NCBI GenBank assembly: GCA_015143295.1
Contig: CM026570.1
Location: 11,060,047-11,124,046, forward strand
Direction of reading: 5' to 3'
DNA: 64,000 nucleotides
DNA from: Tetracentron sinense
Taxonomy: Eukaryota > Streptophyta > Magnoliopsida > Trochodendrales > Trochodendraceae
The position numbers and the translations under genes are program-made. Numbering within the stretch: position 1 is the first letter of the stretch; each line of letters starts with the position of its first letter. This document shows positions 37,852 to 49,261 of this stretch, in pieces. Below the pieces are notes generated by a model. It was given only the letters and a program-made list of their open reading frames with translations, had not been told where the DNA came from and searched no databases.

Positions 37852-39800
37852 GGAGTCCGATTACGCCACTGAGGTCACCATGTGTCCATTTTAACACTCC
37901 TTAACTATTGTTAAGATTCACCCACACCTAGGGTTGACCCATTTATCCTTGGTTTTTTAAAAAAAATTAACCCTAGGTGTTAGTGAATTTCAACGAAAGT
38001 TTTAAGAAAAAAAAATAATATTTTTTTCTAAAAACCAAGGATAAGTGGGTGAACCCTAGGGGTGGGTGAATCTTAACCACAGTTGGAGTCCGATTAAGCC
38101 CTTGAGATTGTCATGTGTCTCTTCTAACACTGCTTAACTATGGTTAAGATTAACCTGCCCCTAAAGTTCACCACCTAATAAAAATTAATTAATTTTGTAA
38201 ACCCTTGTTAAAATTCAATGGCGATTCAATAGCGACAAGTGCACACCTACAACCCACCATATACCCCCTTTTTTTGTCTCTTAAACGTGGTTAAACTTAA
38301 CTAATATAAAGTTAATAATTTTTTTTTAAAAAAAACTAAGGTTAATGGATAAACCATAGGGTGAGTGACTCTTAACCACAATTTATGGGTGTTAAAAGGG
38401 ACACATGGCATCCTGTGGAGGCATGCAATCATCTATTTTCCTCTCTTAATCGTGGTTAAGCTTAACCAATGTAAAGTTAATGTTTTTTTTATAGTTTATT
38501 CTAAAAACCAAGGTTAGATAGATGAACCCTAGGGGTGACTGAATCTTAACCATAATTTATGGGTGTTAAAGGGACATGTGGTTAAGCTTAACTAATGTGA
38601 AGTTAATATTTTTTTATATAATATTTTGAAAAACCAAGGTTAGATAGATGAACCCTAGGGATTAGTGAATCTTAACCACAATTTATGGGTGTTAAAAGAG
38701 GCATGTGGCATGCCATGGAGGCATGGGATCATCCATTCCCCTTCTTAATCGTGGTTAAGCTTAACTAATGTAAAGTTAAGCAAAACACTTAATCACACTT
38801 TTGTATTATATAAATGGTTATGATAAGGGCAGTTTAGAAATTACCAAAAAAGTATGCTACTTTTTTAGAAGCTAAAATATATATTAAAAAAAGTGAGGGT
38901 AGTATGGGAATTAAGCTAAATACTCGATCACATTTTTGTCTTATCTTTATCTTTACTATTATAATGAGAGAGGCAGGCATAGCCTATTTTTTTGAACTTC
39001 TCAAACTACCCTTATATAAAACAAAATTTTGGTTTAATATTTTACTTTAATTCCCAGACTATCCCTTGCTCATCTATCTATTTAAAGAAAAGAATCACAT
39101 CCAATCGTGATTGAACTTGGGGAGAGTTCAATCACACCTACGGGTCAACACGTGCCCCTTTTAACTCCTATTAACCGTGGTTAACTCCTTCCCCTCTCTC
39201 TCACGTGCATCGCACGTGCCACCCGCTAGTGTAAATGATTTGATAAGGGTAGTTTTAGAATAATCAAAAAATCAGGCTACATTTTTAATTCATGTATTCT
39301 CATTGCACGTGAGCAAGAGGAAAGGGAGAAAGACTAGAAAGAGAGACCCTAGGAGGCCATGTTGAAAAAAAATTAAAGAAATATTTTGGGTATAGAAACT
39401 TGAGGCACATTTTGGATAAAATAGATTGTGAGAGACACATTACTTATTGAAATATGATGTTGAAACATTTTAAGAATCAAAAAGCTTTAAAGACATTTTG
39501 AATATAACAAAGAAAGGGGGTAGGCGGGGCCTTGGTGAGACGTTCTTTTTTCAGAGCATTTTGTCAAGAAAGTGAGGAGTCCGATTACGTTACTGAGGTT
39601 GTCATGCGTCCCTTTTAAGATCCCTTAACTATGATTAAGATTCTCCCACCCCTAAGGTAATATATTTTTTTCTAAAATTCAATAATAAGTGGGTGAACCT
39701 TAGGGGTGGGTGAATCTTAACCACGATTAAAGAGTGTTAAAAAGGACATATGGCGACCTCAGTGGCGTAACGGGGCTCCAAGGGGTTCGGTTATAACCGT
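37852..39800. repeat. MITE-family arms within the Helitron
   Basis: Copies or arms of the ggttaagattcaccc family at about 37852-38085, 38086-38250, 38390-38790 (tandem arms with taaagttaatgtttttt) and 39577-39800 (gagtccgattacgttactg ... gtggcgta-type end). They form repeated inverted pairs. No coding potential. Confidence 0.6.
38944..39229 (+). mobile_element. Short Helitron nested inside the larger Helitron
   Basis: 286 bp. It starts TCTTTATCTTTACTATTATAA, the same 5' end as the host Helitron, and ends cacgtgcatcgcacgtgcca then cccgCTAG, between A (38943) and T (39230). Joined flanks give gtcttATgtaaatg; a paralogous unoccupied version occurs at 38803-38815 (gtattatataaatgg). Confidence 0.75.
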
Positions 39801-40118
39801 AGAGAATTTTGAGCGTAATAGATAGATGAGTGAGGGTTAGTATGAGAATTAAGCTAACATCCAATTAAGTATTTGTCTTATATAATGATTATGATAAGGG
39901 TAGTTTATTAATTTTACAAAATTTAATAGTCGTTTTCAAGGACTCATTATATATGAGATAAAAGGAGAAGTAGATGAGATCAGAGCAAAGGATAGCTTTG
40001 GAATTATGAAAGATTCAATCAATGTTTTGAACATGGGGCATCCTCTTTATATTAGTAAAGATAAAGATAGATAGATATATATTCAAAATAATAAAGAAAC
40101 CCTTAAATAAAGTCAATC

Positions 40119-40895
40119 ATATCCCGGGTTTAGTCCCACCTCGGTTGGGAAGAAGGCTTTGCTGAGGTGTATTAGGGACCATCAACCCTCCTTAAGACAA
40201 ATCCATTTGGAGTGGTTGCGTAGACTTACCCTTATGGCACCTTAGCGGTCTGGATGTATGTGTGAGTTTAATGTGTGTTAGTTACATGATAACCCAGGGC
40301 GGAGCCAGCCGCAAGGAGGGTGGGGAGAGCCCCCCTCCCCCCCAAAAAAAAATAAATTACTTCCTTCACGTTTTGGTATGAAATAGTGGGCCCCACAAAT
40401 TTTTAAAAATTTTGTCATATATATAGTGGGCCCTCCAATGATGTTTGGTTATGCCCTTTAGGTTGCCAAATGTCCCTATTGACACCCCCTTAACTATGGT
40501 TAAAATTTGCCCACTTTGAGGGTCACCTACTTATCCTTAGTTTTTAGAAAAAAAATTTTAATTTTTTTAACCTTAGTAGTTAATGAATTTTAACTAGGGT
40601 TTGGAAAAAAAATTGATATTTAAAAAAAAAAATCAACATTAGGTGGGTGGATCTTAACCACAGTTAAGGGGTATCAATAGAGACGCATGGCGACCTCAAG
40701 GACATTACTGGAAAAAAAAAATTCAAAATAATAAAATAACCCCAAAAAAAAATTATCGGGGGCTACGCCCTCAAACCCCCAAGTTTTATACCCTCAAATC
40801 CATTAGCTTTTTTTATACGTGTATTTTGCCTCCCCCTCCCCCCCAATGAAAAATTCTTGGCTCCGCTCCTGATGATAACATTTTACCAAAAAAAT
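40119..40895 (+). mobile_element. A-tailed, SINE-like insertion in the copia LTR, itself interrupted
   Basis: Flanked by AGTCAATC on both sides (40111-40118 and 40896-40903). Without the hAT-like insert it is about 200 bp, starting atatcccgggtttagtccc and ending ttttacc followed by an A-rich tail. Size, tail and direct repeats suit a SINE. No clear polymerase III A or B box was found, so the class is tentative. Confidence 0.4.
40294..40871. mobile_element. hAT-like MITE with 8-bp target duplication
   Basis: Termini cagggcggagccag / cttggctccgctcctg; target duplication ATGATAAC (40286-40293 and 40872-40879). C-rich subterminal runs at both ends. An arm pair of the ggttaagattcaccc MITE family sits inside at about 40440-40700. 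Confidence 0.75.
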
Positions 40896-41049
40896 AGTCA
40901 ATCCTATGGTTGTTACTGAAATAAAATAACTTAAGGAAGAGATCTACTCCTCATAGAAAACACTAAAAAATAAATGTACTCCTAATAGGAAACACGATGT
41001 CTCAGTTTAGGTATTTCTAACAACCTCCCTTAAACTGAGATCTTTGAAC

Positions 41050-44000
41050 TCAATCATCCTCATTATATTCTTCAATTTTACAAACACATTGGTTGATAAT
41101 GGTTTTGTTAAAATGCTCAGAGTGAAAGAACTCGACTACAATCTCATTGTCTTTCAAATATAGTGAAATTTGATGGCGATATGCTTGCTCTTTCGTGAAT
41201 GACTGAATTCTTCGACAATGCAATTGTCAATTTGTTGTTGCACATTATCTTTGTTGGAACTTCTTGATTATGATTTAAATCATTAAGCATACGACACACC
41301 ACACCGCTTGAGTAGTACAATAGGCAGCTACAATATATTTTGTTTCAACTATAGAGTGCAATTACTTATTGCTTCTTAGACGACCATGAAAAAATTCTTA
41401 ATCCAAGACTAAAGGCTTAACTCGAAGTGTTCTTCCGCTTCTCCACATCACCTCACCTACCCAATCATTGTTTGTATACCCAACAAGCTCACATTTGTTT
41501 GTAGATAAGTAAAAAACATAAACAATATATGGCCTAGTAGAAGTCAAGTATTTGAGGCTACCAACCAATCTTTTAAAACATGTGTGATCCACTGGCTCAC
41601 CATTATCATCTTTAACCAACTACAACATTTCTATAACCAGTGTCTAATTAGCTTACACGATTTCATCCTGAACCATTCAAAAATATCTCATATTTTTCAC
41701 TGTATTATAAAAATATCATCTGTTTGGACTACCTCAATACCCGAAAAATAAGACGTCTACACCAAATTTGTCGTCTCAAATTGACTAATCATAGTCCCCT
41801 TAAATCTTGCAATCATCATTAGGTAATCATAAGTAAAAATCAAGTGATCATCTACATATAAACATACAATAAAAAAATCACATTATGAATTATATTAGAC
41901 TTAACATATAAAGTGTGTTCGTATTGGACATTTTTAAAACTCATGCTCATGGAAATATGTATCAATCCGTGTGTACCAAGCTTTAGGCTCTTGTTTAAGC
42001 TCATATAAGGCCTTATGATTTTTGCTTGTAACCCTTGGCTACAAATAATGTTTTGAACCGATTCACCTCTCAATTCGGCTTGGATTTAGTTTTATACTCA
42101 CTGACATCAATTTCTTTCTTACCACTTGGAAGAATAGTAAGCTCCCGAGTATTATTCTTTTCAATTGCATGAATTTCTTCATCCATATCTTAGACCTACC
42201 TATCATCCCGAATGACATCCTCATATATTACAGAAGTACAATTAGATAATAAAGCAAAATTCACAATTTCTTCATCATAAGCATCATCATCATTAGTCAC
42301 AACATAGTCCTATAAATGAGCAGACATGACACAATGACGTTGAGAACGACTAGATGGCTCTCCATACGCTGTTGATTCAATAGGTGGAGTTAAATTAGGT
42401 TGTACAATTCGTTCTTTAACCTGCTATTCATCATTCATATATACTCCCAATAATTCTTTTTCCTTTTGAGACCAATTCTAAAGTTTATGTTCATCAAAGG
42501 TAACATAACGGCTAACAATTATATTTTCATTTTCTGAGTTATACAATTTGTAACCGTTTGTCACATTACTATACCCAATAAAAATAAATTTCACCTCTAT
42601 CATCAAGCTTTTTTCTATTTTCATTGGGCGCGTGTGCGTATAGAATGCACCAAACACCCTAAGGTGTCTCACTTGGGGCTTCTAACCAATCCATGCTTCT
42701 TGTATAGTTTTATCATGAACACTTTTGGTCGGTCACATGTTCAACAAATATATAGAACATGCAACAACTTTTGTCCAAAAAAAGTTTGGTAAGTTTTTTG
42801 ACTTCAACATGTATTTAACCATATTTATAATTGTTCTATTTTTTTTCCGGCTACCCCCATTTTGTTGAGCAATGTATATGGCAGTCAATTTGTGTTTAAT
42901 ATTATGTTTCTCATAAAAATTATCCGAGCAATACATTCACCACTTTAATATAAAACTCAATTTGCTTTTCCACATAAGCCTTGAAAATTTAGAAGTATCA
43001 CATACTTCAATTTTTTGTTTCAAAAAACAAACTCATGCTTTTCTACAAAAATCATCAATAAAAGTCAAGAAATACTTGTTGTCATTATTTAAAGCAACCT
43101 CCAACAATCTACATACATCTGAATGAACTAATTCCAACAAGGTTATGACTCTTCAGGACTTCCCTACAAGAAAAAAATCTCAATGTTTTTTTCTCAAAAC
43201 ACAAGCTTTACATACTTTGTCAGGGAAAAAAAATCAATCATAGGTAACTCGAAAATCATGCTATTTCATGCAAGCAATTTTAAACTACCAAAATTCACGT
43301 GCTCGAAATGTATGTGCCATAACCAATCATCGCCATTCATCATAGAACTAAAGCAAGGTAAATTTTCACATTGAATATTAAATGGAAACAAATGATTTGG
43401 AGTCATCTTTATCTTTGTTATTAGGTTTCTTTGATCATCATTGATGCTACAAACACCCTTACTGATGCGTACATCATATCCTTTTTTGGAGAGTTGTCCC
43501 ATGCTCAAGAGATTTTGGTGAAGACCAGGAACATAATACACGTTTGATATTAACTGGCGAGATCCATCATTTCACATGATGGAAATCTTACATTTTCCCA
43601 TTACGAGAACTCTTGTATCATTCTCAAACTTCACTTCTGAGTGAATAAACTCATCCAACTCAAAAACATCTATTTTATACCACACATAAGACTACTACAA
43701 CCTATGTCCAAAAACCACTTATTCTTGTCGTCTCCATTTGCAACATTGCATACTAGTAATGGGGTCTCGAAATTATCATCTTATTTTTAGCAATATTAGC
43801 ACATAAATCACTATAATTATATTTTTCTAAAATCTACACTCTGACTTGTAGTGACCATATTTTTTGGAATTAAAACACTAAATGTAGATTTTTCGTACTT
43901 CTGATTTGAATTGTTACCTTTATATTTCCACTCTTGAGATTTTTTTTTTCTTTATAATTTTTATGTCCTTCTCCTTGGAACTCTTATTTCAGCTCCACCC

Positions 44001-44645
44001 GGGTATGTATGTTTTCTTTAACTACCCTCTCAAACTTCTCGTTCATCCGATGTTCATGAGAGAGAACCCATCAACTCGTCAACCATCATAGTGATGAGAT
44101 CCTTCGACTCCTCAATAGTCGTCACCACGTACTCAAATTGATTTGTTAGGGTTTGAAGGATTTGTTCCATAATTTGGAGATCCGTCATCTTCTCTCCATT
44201 AGCCTTCATCTGATTGATTATGACCAATGTCCGATTAAAATAATTGGAAACGGCTTATAATCTCTCCATTTGAAGAAGCTCAAATTACGTTTGTAAAATT
44301 CGTAACCTCATATTTCTCACTTTCTCAACTCCTTGGTACAAATTTCCTAGCATGTCTCAAGCTTGTTTTGCTGATGTTGCATTGACTATTTTTTTTCAAA
44401 AACATGCTCTTCCACGGATTGAAAAATAAAAAAATCGTGCTTTGTGATCTTTCTTCTTATTCTCTCTCAATGCATGTTTTTGTGCTTGGGGTGAGATTTG
44501 CTTGATTTGCCGGTTTCGTGTACCATTGATCAACAACTTTCAGATCTCTGGATATTCAAGGAATAAGGATTTGTGTCTGGACTCTTCAGTGTTCAAAGTT
44601 CTTCCCGTCAAACTTTGAAAGTTGTGGTTGAAACGAGCCATTTCA
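41050..44645 (-). pseudogene. Copia Gag-Pol remnant
   Basis: Fragments on the minus strand follow copia order. Gag begins near 44640. The GAG-pre-integrase region is at 43541-43266 (YYVPGLHQNLLSMGQL, then a WLWHIHFEHVNF block). Integrase is at 42936-42733 (HKLTAIYIAQQNGGSRKKNR, the HxxTxPYTPQQNGxxERKNR motif degenerated). The integrase tail is at 42672-42478 (MRHLRVFGAFYT, FIGYSNVTNGYKLYN). Reverse transcriptase remnants are at about 42430-41640. The RT/RNase H junction is at 41619-41398 (FKRLVGSLKYLTSTRPYI). All are interrupted by stops and frame changes, so the element cannot encode its proteins. Integrase preceding RT defines copia rather than gypsy. Confidence 0.85.
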
Positions 44646-44649
44646 TGCC

Positions 44650-44667
44650 ACCGTTGCTTTGATATTA
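44650..44667 (-). other. Degenerate Met-tRNA primer binding site of the copia element
   Basis: Two bases inside the 5' LTR the minus strand reads TAATATCAAAGCAACGG. It matches the standard TGGTATCAGAGC start except for G-to-A changes, the pattern left by cytosine deamination on the opposite strand. Confidence 0.7.
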
Positions 44668-45954
44668 GATGATAGACTCAAACAATATAACACAGGCAAT
44701 TCTGAAGATACATAAGGAGAAAGACAAAGAACAATATAAACTATTAATTATAAAAATATCAAAAAAAATTAATTCTAAAATCTCTCACCATGGACGTTTC
44801 AACATAATGGATATATATCTATTAAGTAATGAAAAAACTCTCAAATCAAACCAATTCAAGCCAATCCTACTATTGTTACTAAAATAAAATAAAATAATTT
44901 AAGGAAGATATCTACTCCCAGCAGGAAACACCAAGAAAGAAATCCGCTCCTAATAGAAAACTCAAGGTCTTGGTATAGGTATTTCTATTATAGGGGTGGG
45001 TGAATCTTAACCACAGTTAAGGGGTGTCAAAAGGGACACGTGGTGACCTCAGGGCGTAACGGGACTCTCTCAAGTCCAGTTATAACAATAGAGAATTTCA
45101 AGTCTAATTAGAGGTGTAAAAATATGTAATTTCCCCAAATTACCGAGAAGATATTTCGTATATTTCTTAATTGCAGCACTTATCAACCCTTATGAGTGCA
45201 ATAATCCAAACAAATTAGGCTTGATCTATACTATAATATAAAGAAGGAGAAAATACATTTACACTCATGAGGTTTGACGAAAATACACAGATCCCCCCAG
45301 TTTTCAAAAAATAGATTAAGTACCCTTACTTTTTAAAATAATGGCACTTAAATCCCCTCCATTAGTTGACCGTTAGTCAACTCAGAAATGCTGATGTCAT
45401 GTGATGAAGTATATAAAACTCCAAAATTACCCTTCTAATTTTTCAGAAAACACTATTCTTAATCCAAAACTCTATTTATTTAATATTTAAAAATCCGGTT
45501 CTCACCTATGAGGTCACCACTTGTCCCTTTTAACACCCCTTAACCGTGGTTAAGATTCACCCACGCATCCTTGTTTTTTTTAAATATTAATTCTTTTTTG
45601 AAAATTTTAAAAAAAATTAGTGTTTTTTTAATATTCAAAACAATTTTTTAATATCACCCCTTGAGGTAGCCACGTGTCCCTTTTGACACCCCTCAACCGT
45701 GGTTAAGATTCATCCACCCATCCTTGTTTTTTTTAAAAAAATATTAATTCATTTTTGAAAATTAAGGGGTGAATCTTAACCACGGTTAAGAGGTGTCAAA
45801 AGGGACACATGGCGACCTCAAGGGGTGTCAGTTAAGGGGTGTCAAAAGGGACACGGGGGCACCTCAAGTGGTGATATTAAAAAACTGTTTTAATATTAAA
45901 AAAACTCTAAATCTTTTTTTTTAATTTTCAAAAATGAATTAATATTTTTTTTAA

Positions 45955-46779
45955 GGGAAATGATACTTTGCGCATCTGGTTCCTTTCACAGGAACGCAGA
46001 TGTTTTCTCTTGCCTACACTTGTCAGCAGTTTTTTAAAGCAAAACGTCACCGGGATCTTCTCCCGAGATTGTTTCTTTCTTTCTCATTTCTCTCTCCTCA
46101 GCCCTTTTCTCTCTCTCACATATTATCCTATTTCGTTTTTCTCTCCTCATGTGGCCACGAGTCCCTAACATTCATTAATTGAGGTTAAGATTCATTCACT
46201 CTTAGGGTTCATCCATCTACTTTTGGTTTTTAGAAAACAAAAAAAAAAATATTAACCTTGGGTTGTTTAATCTAAACTACAGTTAATGCATGCCTACATG
46301 TCGCCACATGTCCCTTTTATCATTCACTAATCGTGGTTAAGATTCACTCACACCTAGGGTTCATCCATCTACTCTTGTTTTTTAGAAAATAAAATAAAAT
46401 TAACCTTAGGTTGTTTAACTTAAACCATAGTTAATGTGTGTCTAAATATCGCCACATGTCCCTTTTAATACCTACTAACTGTGGTTAAGATTCACTCACC
46501 CCCTAAGGTTCATCCATTTACCCTTGGATTTTAGAAATATAATTAAAAAATAATGAACAGTTAAGTTAATGGATGTTAACTAAGGTTATCAGATGCGGTC
46601 AGAAAAAGGGCTACGTAAGGGGATGAGGAGAGAGAAATGAGAACGGGATAATAGAATAGGAAACGTGTAAATGGAAGAAGCCAGGCTAGTTTTTCTTCAA
46701 AAAAAACTGCTACATCTGTAAGCTCCAGAAGCATCCGCGTTCCTTCAAAGGAACGCAGATGCGCAAACTATCACTCCCC
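45955..46779. mobile_element. MITE nested in the Mutator-like element
   Basis: 825 bp. Left end gggaaatgatactttgcgca (then tctg); the right end is its mirror, ending aactatcactcccc, with internal gttccttt.caggaacgcagatg palindromes at both ends. Flanks tttttttaa on both sides suit a 9-bp target duplication but are low complexity. It contains three units of about 150 bp (46165-46600) of the ggttaagattcac family. Confidence 0.7.
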
Positions 46780-46794
46780 TTTTTTTAAAAAGCC

Positions 46795-47460
46795 AAGGTT
46801 GGGTGGGTGAATCTTAACCACAGTTAAGGGGTGTCAAAAGGGACACTTGGCGACCTCAAGGGGTGATATTAAAAAACTGTTTTTAATATTAAAAAACTCT
46901 ATTTTTTTTTTAATTTTCAAAAAAAAATTAATATGTAAAAAAAACAAGGATAGGTGGGTGAATCTTAACCACCGTGAAGGGGTGTCAAAAGGGACACGTG
47001 GCGACCTCAAGGGGTGATATTAAAAAACTGTTTTTAATATTAAAAAAACTATTTTTTTTTAATTTTAAAAAAAAAAATTAATATGTAAAAAAACACAAGG
47101 ATAGGTGGGTGAATCTTAACCACGGTTAAGGGGTGTCAAAAGGGACACGTGACGACCTCAAGGGGTGATATTAAAAACTATATTATTTTTAAAATTTCAA
47201 AAAAAAATTAATATTTTAAAAAAAAGCCAAGGATGGGTGGGTGAATCTTAACCACGGTTAAGGGGTGTCAAAAGGGACACATGGCGACCTCAAGGGGTGG
47301 TATTAACAAACTGTTTTTAATATTAAAAAAACTCGATTTGTAATTTTCAAAAAAGAATTAATATTAAAAAAAAAAAACCAAGGATGGGTGGGTGAATCTT
47401 AACCACGGTTTAGGGGTGTCGAAAGGGACACGTGGCGACCTCATGGGTGAGAACCAGATT
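46795..47460. repeat. Tandem array, five units of 127-160 bp
   Basis: Each unit carries gggtgggtgaatcttaacc, then aggggtgtcaaaagggacac, gcgacctcaaggggtgata and an A/T-rich spacer. Unit starts near 46802, 46951, 47105, 47231 and 47390. An inverted group of the same units lies at 45500-45860. Confidence 0.85.
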
Positions 47461-47703
47461 TTTAAATATTAAATAAATAATGTTTTGGAGCAAGAATAGT
47501 ATTTTCTGAAAATTGGAGGAGCAATTTTATATATTTCATCACTTGACATCAGCATTTCTATGAGTTGAATATTGGTCATTTGATAGAGGGGGTAAGTGCC
47601 ATTTAAAAAGTAAGGGTACTTAATTTATTTTTTGAAAATGAAAGGGTCTATGTGTATTTTCATCAAATCTTAAGGGCGTAAATATATTTTCTCCTATAAA
47701 GAA

Positions 47704-47811
47704 ATAAGATTATTCTCTTGGATCACCATATTCCATTGGAATTTTACGAAGAAAAGTGATTTCAGGGAATTGTTATAGAGGTAATAGAGAGAGATAATAT
47801 AAAGACATATA
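47704..47811 (+). repeat. Resumed Helitron fragment after the Mutator-like insertion
   Basis: Joined to 45222-45245 across the insertion, this reads as a Helitron 5' end (tctatactataatataaag, then aaataagattattctc). It is matched by the uninterrupted paralogue at 49262-49390. Confidence 0.6.
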
Positions 47812-48479
47812 TCTACTACTTTATACTATAAAGAAATAAGATTTTCTCTAATTTCTCTTTAAACTCTCATCTTTCCAGTCGTATAAGTGCTATTTTAGAG
47901 ATGACACACTTTTCTCTTTAATCCCTACCCTTCAAGTTTGATAGCCACTATCTCATTTTGGAGCCCTTTCTCTATCTTCACTGGTGTAGAGTCCTCTCTT
48001 ATCTTCCATATTGACTACTTAAAACATTAGTATTTGAGAAGTACATGGAGATGGATCCACTTACAAAATGTCAATTCCAAACGAATCTCTTCACTTGGGG
48101 GAAACGTATAATCCCCACCGTTCGATTCGGTCATTATGAGTCTTCAAAAGACACAATTCCTAAAGAGTTCCTTAAAACTCACGTTGTGTACTTTATTTTA
48201 CTACCCCACTCTCCACTGCTCTTTCGTCTCTCATCTCATTCCACGTTCCTCTCTCTCTCTCTCTCAAAGTCTCTTTTCTCTCCCACTTCAGATCTCTCTC
48301 TCATATTTGACTATTCTTATTTTGTGGTCATGTTTGAATTTCTTGACATGAGACGTTTACATATTTCAGATGCCGCTTGCCCTTTCGGGATTGATCCTTG
48401 CCCTTTTAGGGAGGGATAGAGAGATAGTGCATAGATTCATATTTTTATTTACACTGTGCATCACATGGGGTTCTGCTAG
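47812..48479 (+). mobile_element. Nonautonomous Helitron
   Basis: Starts TCTACTACTTTATACTATAA after A and ends gcatcacatggggttctg then CTAG before T. 668 bp. The open frame at 48045-48419 within it has no recognisable domain and includes a CT microsatellite. Confidence 0.6.
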
Positions 48480-48770
48480 TACTATAATACAAATAAATAA
48501 GACTCATCTTTGATCTTCAAACTCCAATGAACCATTAGAATTCTACAAGCGCTAACGTGGTAGGATTATGATATGAGAGATAGAGAGTTGAAGAAATTTT
48601 AGGAGATTGTGATAAGAGGGATAAAGAGAATATCGTAGAGTCTCATTAATCAATGAAAATGATTTTAGGGATTATGATAAGAGGGATAGAGAGATTTTAG
48701 GAATATTTTGTCTTATGAGTAGTTAATTCTTCTTCACACCATCACACGAGAGTCTCTGGCTCCGTGCTAG
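48480..48770 (+). mobile_element. Short Helitron abutting the previous one
   Basis: Begins tactataatacaaataaat directly at the CTAG|T end of the upstream copy and ends gtctctggctccgtg then CTAG before T (48771). About 290 bp and clearly homologous to 49400-49681. Its own 5' TC is not preserved. Confidence 0.6.
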
Positions 48771-48799
48771 TTTTTGTGTGAAAAAAAACAGACTCGAAA

Positions 48800-49165
48800 T
48801 TCTCTTAAGTTGTAACCAGCTCCTTGGAGCCCGGTGACATTATACCCAGTCACCACATGTCTCTATTGACATTTCTTAACCATGGTTAAGATTCACCCAT
48901 CCTTAGGATTACCCACATATCCTTGGTTTTTAGAAAAACTATCAAAAAAAGCTTAACCCTACGAGTTAGTGAATTTTAACTAGAGTTAAAAATAAAATTG
49001 AATATTTTTTCTAAAAAATAAGGATAGGTGGGTGAACGTACCCTAAGGGTGAATGAATCTTAACCACATTTAAGGGGTGTCAAAAGGGACATGGGCGACC
49101 TCAGGGCGTAACAGAACTCCTCCAAGTCCGGTTATTATGATAAAGAATTACAAGTCTAATTAGAG
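48800..49165. mobile_element. Full-length MITE, ggttaagattcaccc family
   Basis: Left end gttgtaaccagctccttgg, right end ccaagtccggttattatg. Arms carry cagtcaccacatgtctct / aaagggacatgggcgacc and ggttaagattcaccc / gaatgaatcttaacc, with outer gactcgaaattctc mirrored by gaattacaagtc. Confidence 0.75.
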
Positions 49166-49261
49166 GAGGGTACAAAGATGTATTTTTCCCAAATTATTGA
49201 GAAAAAATTTCATATATTTCGTAATTGCAACGCTTATCAACCCTTATGACTGGGCCTGATC

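Larger units (their letters stand above)
37559..40067 (-). mobile_element. Nonautonomous Helitron inserted in the copia 3' LTR
   Basis: On the minus strand it starts TCTTTATCTTTACTAATATAA at 40067, after A. It ends at 37559 with a hairpin-like gcgcatcgcacttgcc stretch and CTAG, before T. Removing it restores the copia LTR. The interior holds several MITE-family arms and two direct copies of a block of about 280 bp (37571-37850 and 39290-39568, e.g. aaatattttgggtatagaaac), so it may be a tandem of two Helitron copies. No Rep/helicase frame. Confidence 0.7.
37405..44990 (-). mobile_element. Ty1/copia LTR retrotransposon, degenerate, with nested insertions
   Basis: The 5' LTR on the minus strand is 44670-44990 (321 bp). 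The 3' LTR survives as 37405-37558, 40068-40118 and 40904-41022, which sum to 324 bp once the insertions at 37559-40067 and 40119-40903 are removed. The LTR starts TGTTAGAAATACC and ends GTCTATCA in element sense. Target duplication TAGAG (37400-37404) / TAGGG (44991-44995). A primer site lies just inside the 5' LTR and a purine tract (aagggaggt) just before 41022. Internal region 41023-44669. Confidence 0.85.
37190..45120. mobile_element. MITE copy split by the copia insertion
   Basis: The left part 37190-37404 (ggagtccgattacgacc, cacgtgtcccc, ttaagattcactcacc) and the right part 44991-45120 (gggtgaatcttaaccac, aaagggacacgtgg, gtccagttataac) are the two arms of one foldback MITE of about 340 bp. 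The copia element at 37405-44990 lies between them. Confidence 0.75.
45246..47694. mobile_element. Mutator-like long-TIR element carrying satellite-like arrays
   Basis: 2449 bp; TIRs of about 330 bp, starting ggagaaaatacatttac and ending gtaaatatattttctcc. Exact 9-bp target duplication TATAAAGAA (45237-45245, 47695-47703). Inside are tandem and inverted units of the ggttaagattcaccc family and a second insertion (45955-46779). No transposase. It interrupts the 5' end of a Helitron copy. Confidence 0.85.

Noticed and set aside
41023..44669. Functional copia polyprotein
   Set aside because: Gag, integrase, RT and RNase H fragments are separated by many stops and frame changes, and key motifs are degraded.
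46795..47460. Regular repeats with spacers, CRISPR-like at first glance
   Set aside because: Units are 127-160 bp and nearly all conserved, the spacers are A/T runs, and no cas genes are present; this is a plant tandem array.
48045..48419. 124-residue plus-strand frame as a gene
   Set aside because: It lies inside a nonautonomous Helitron, contains a CT microsatellite and has no recognisable domain.
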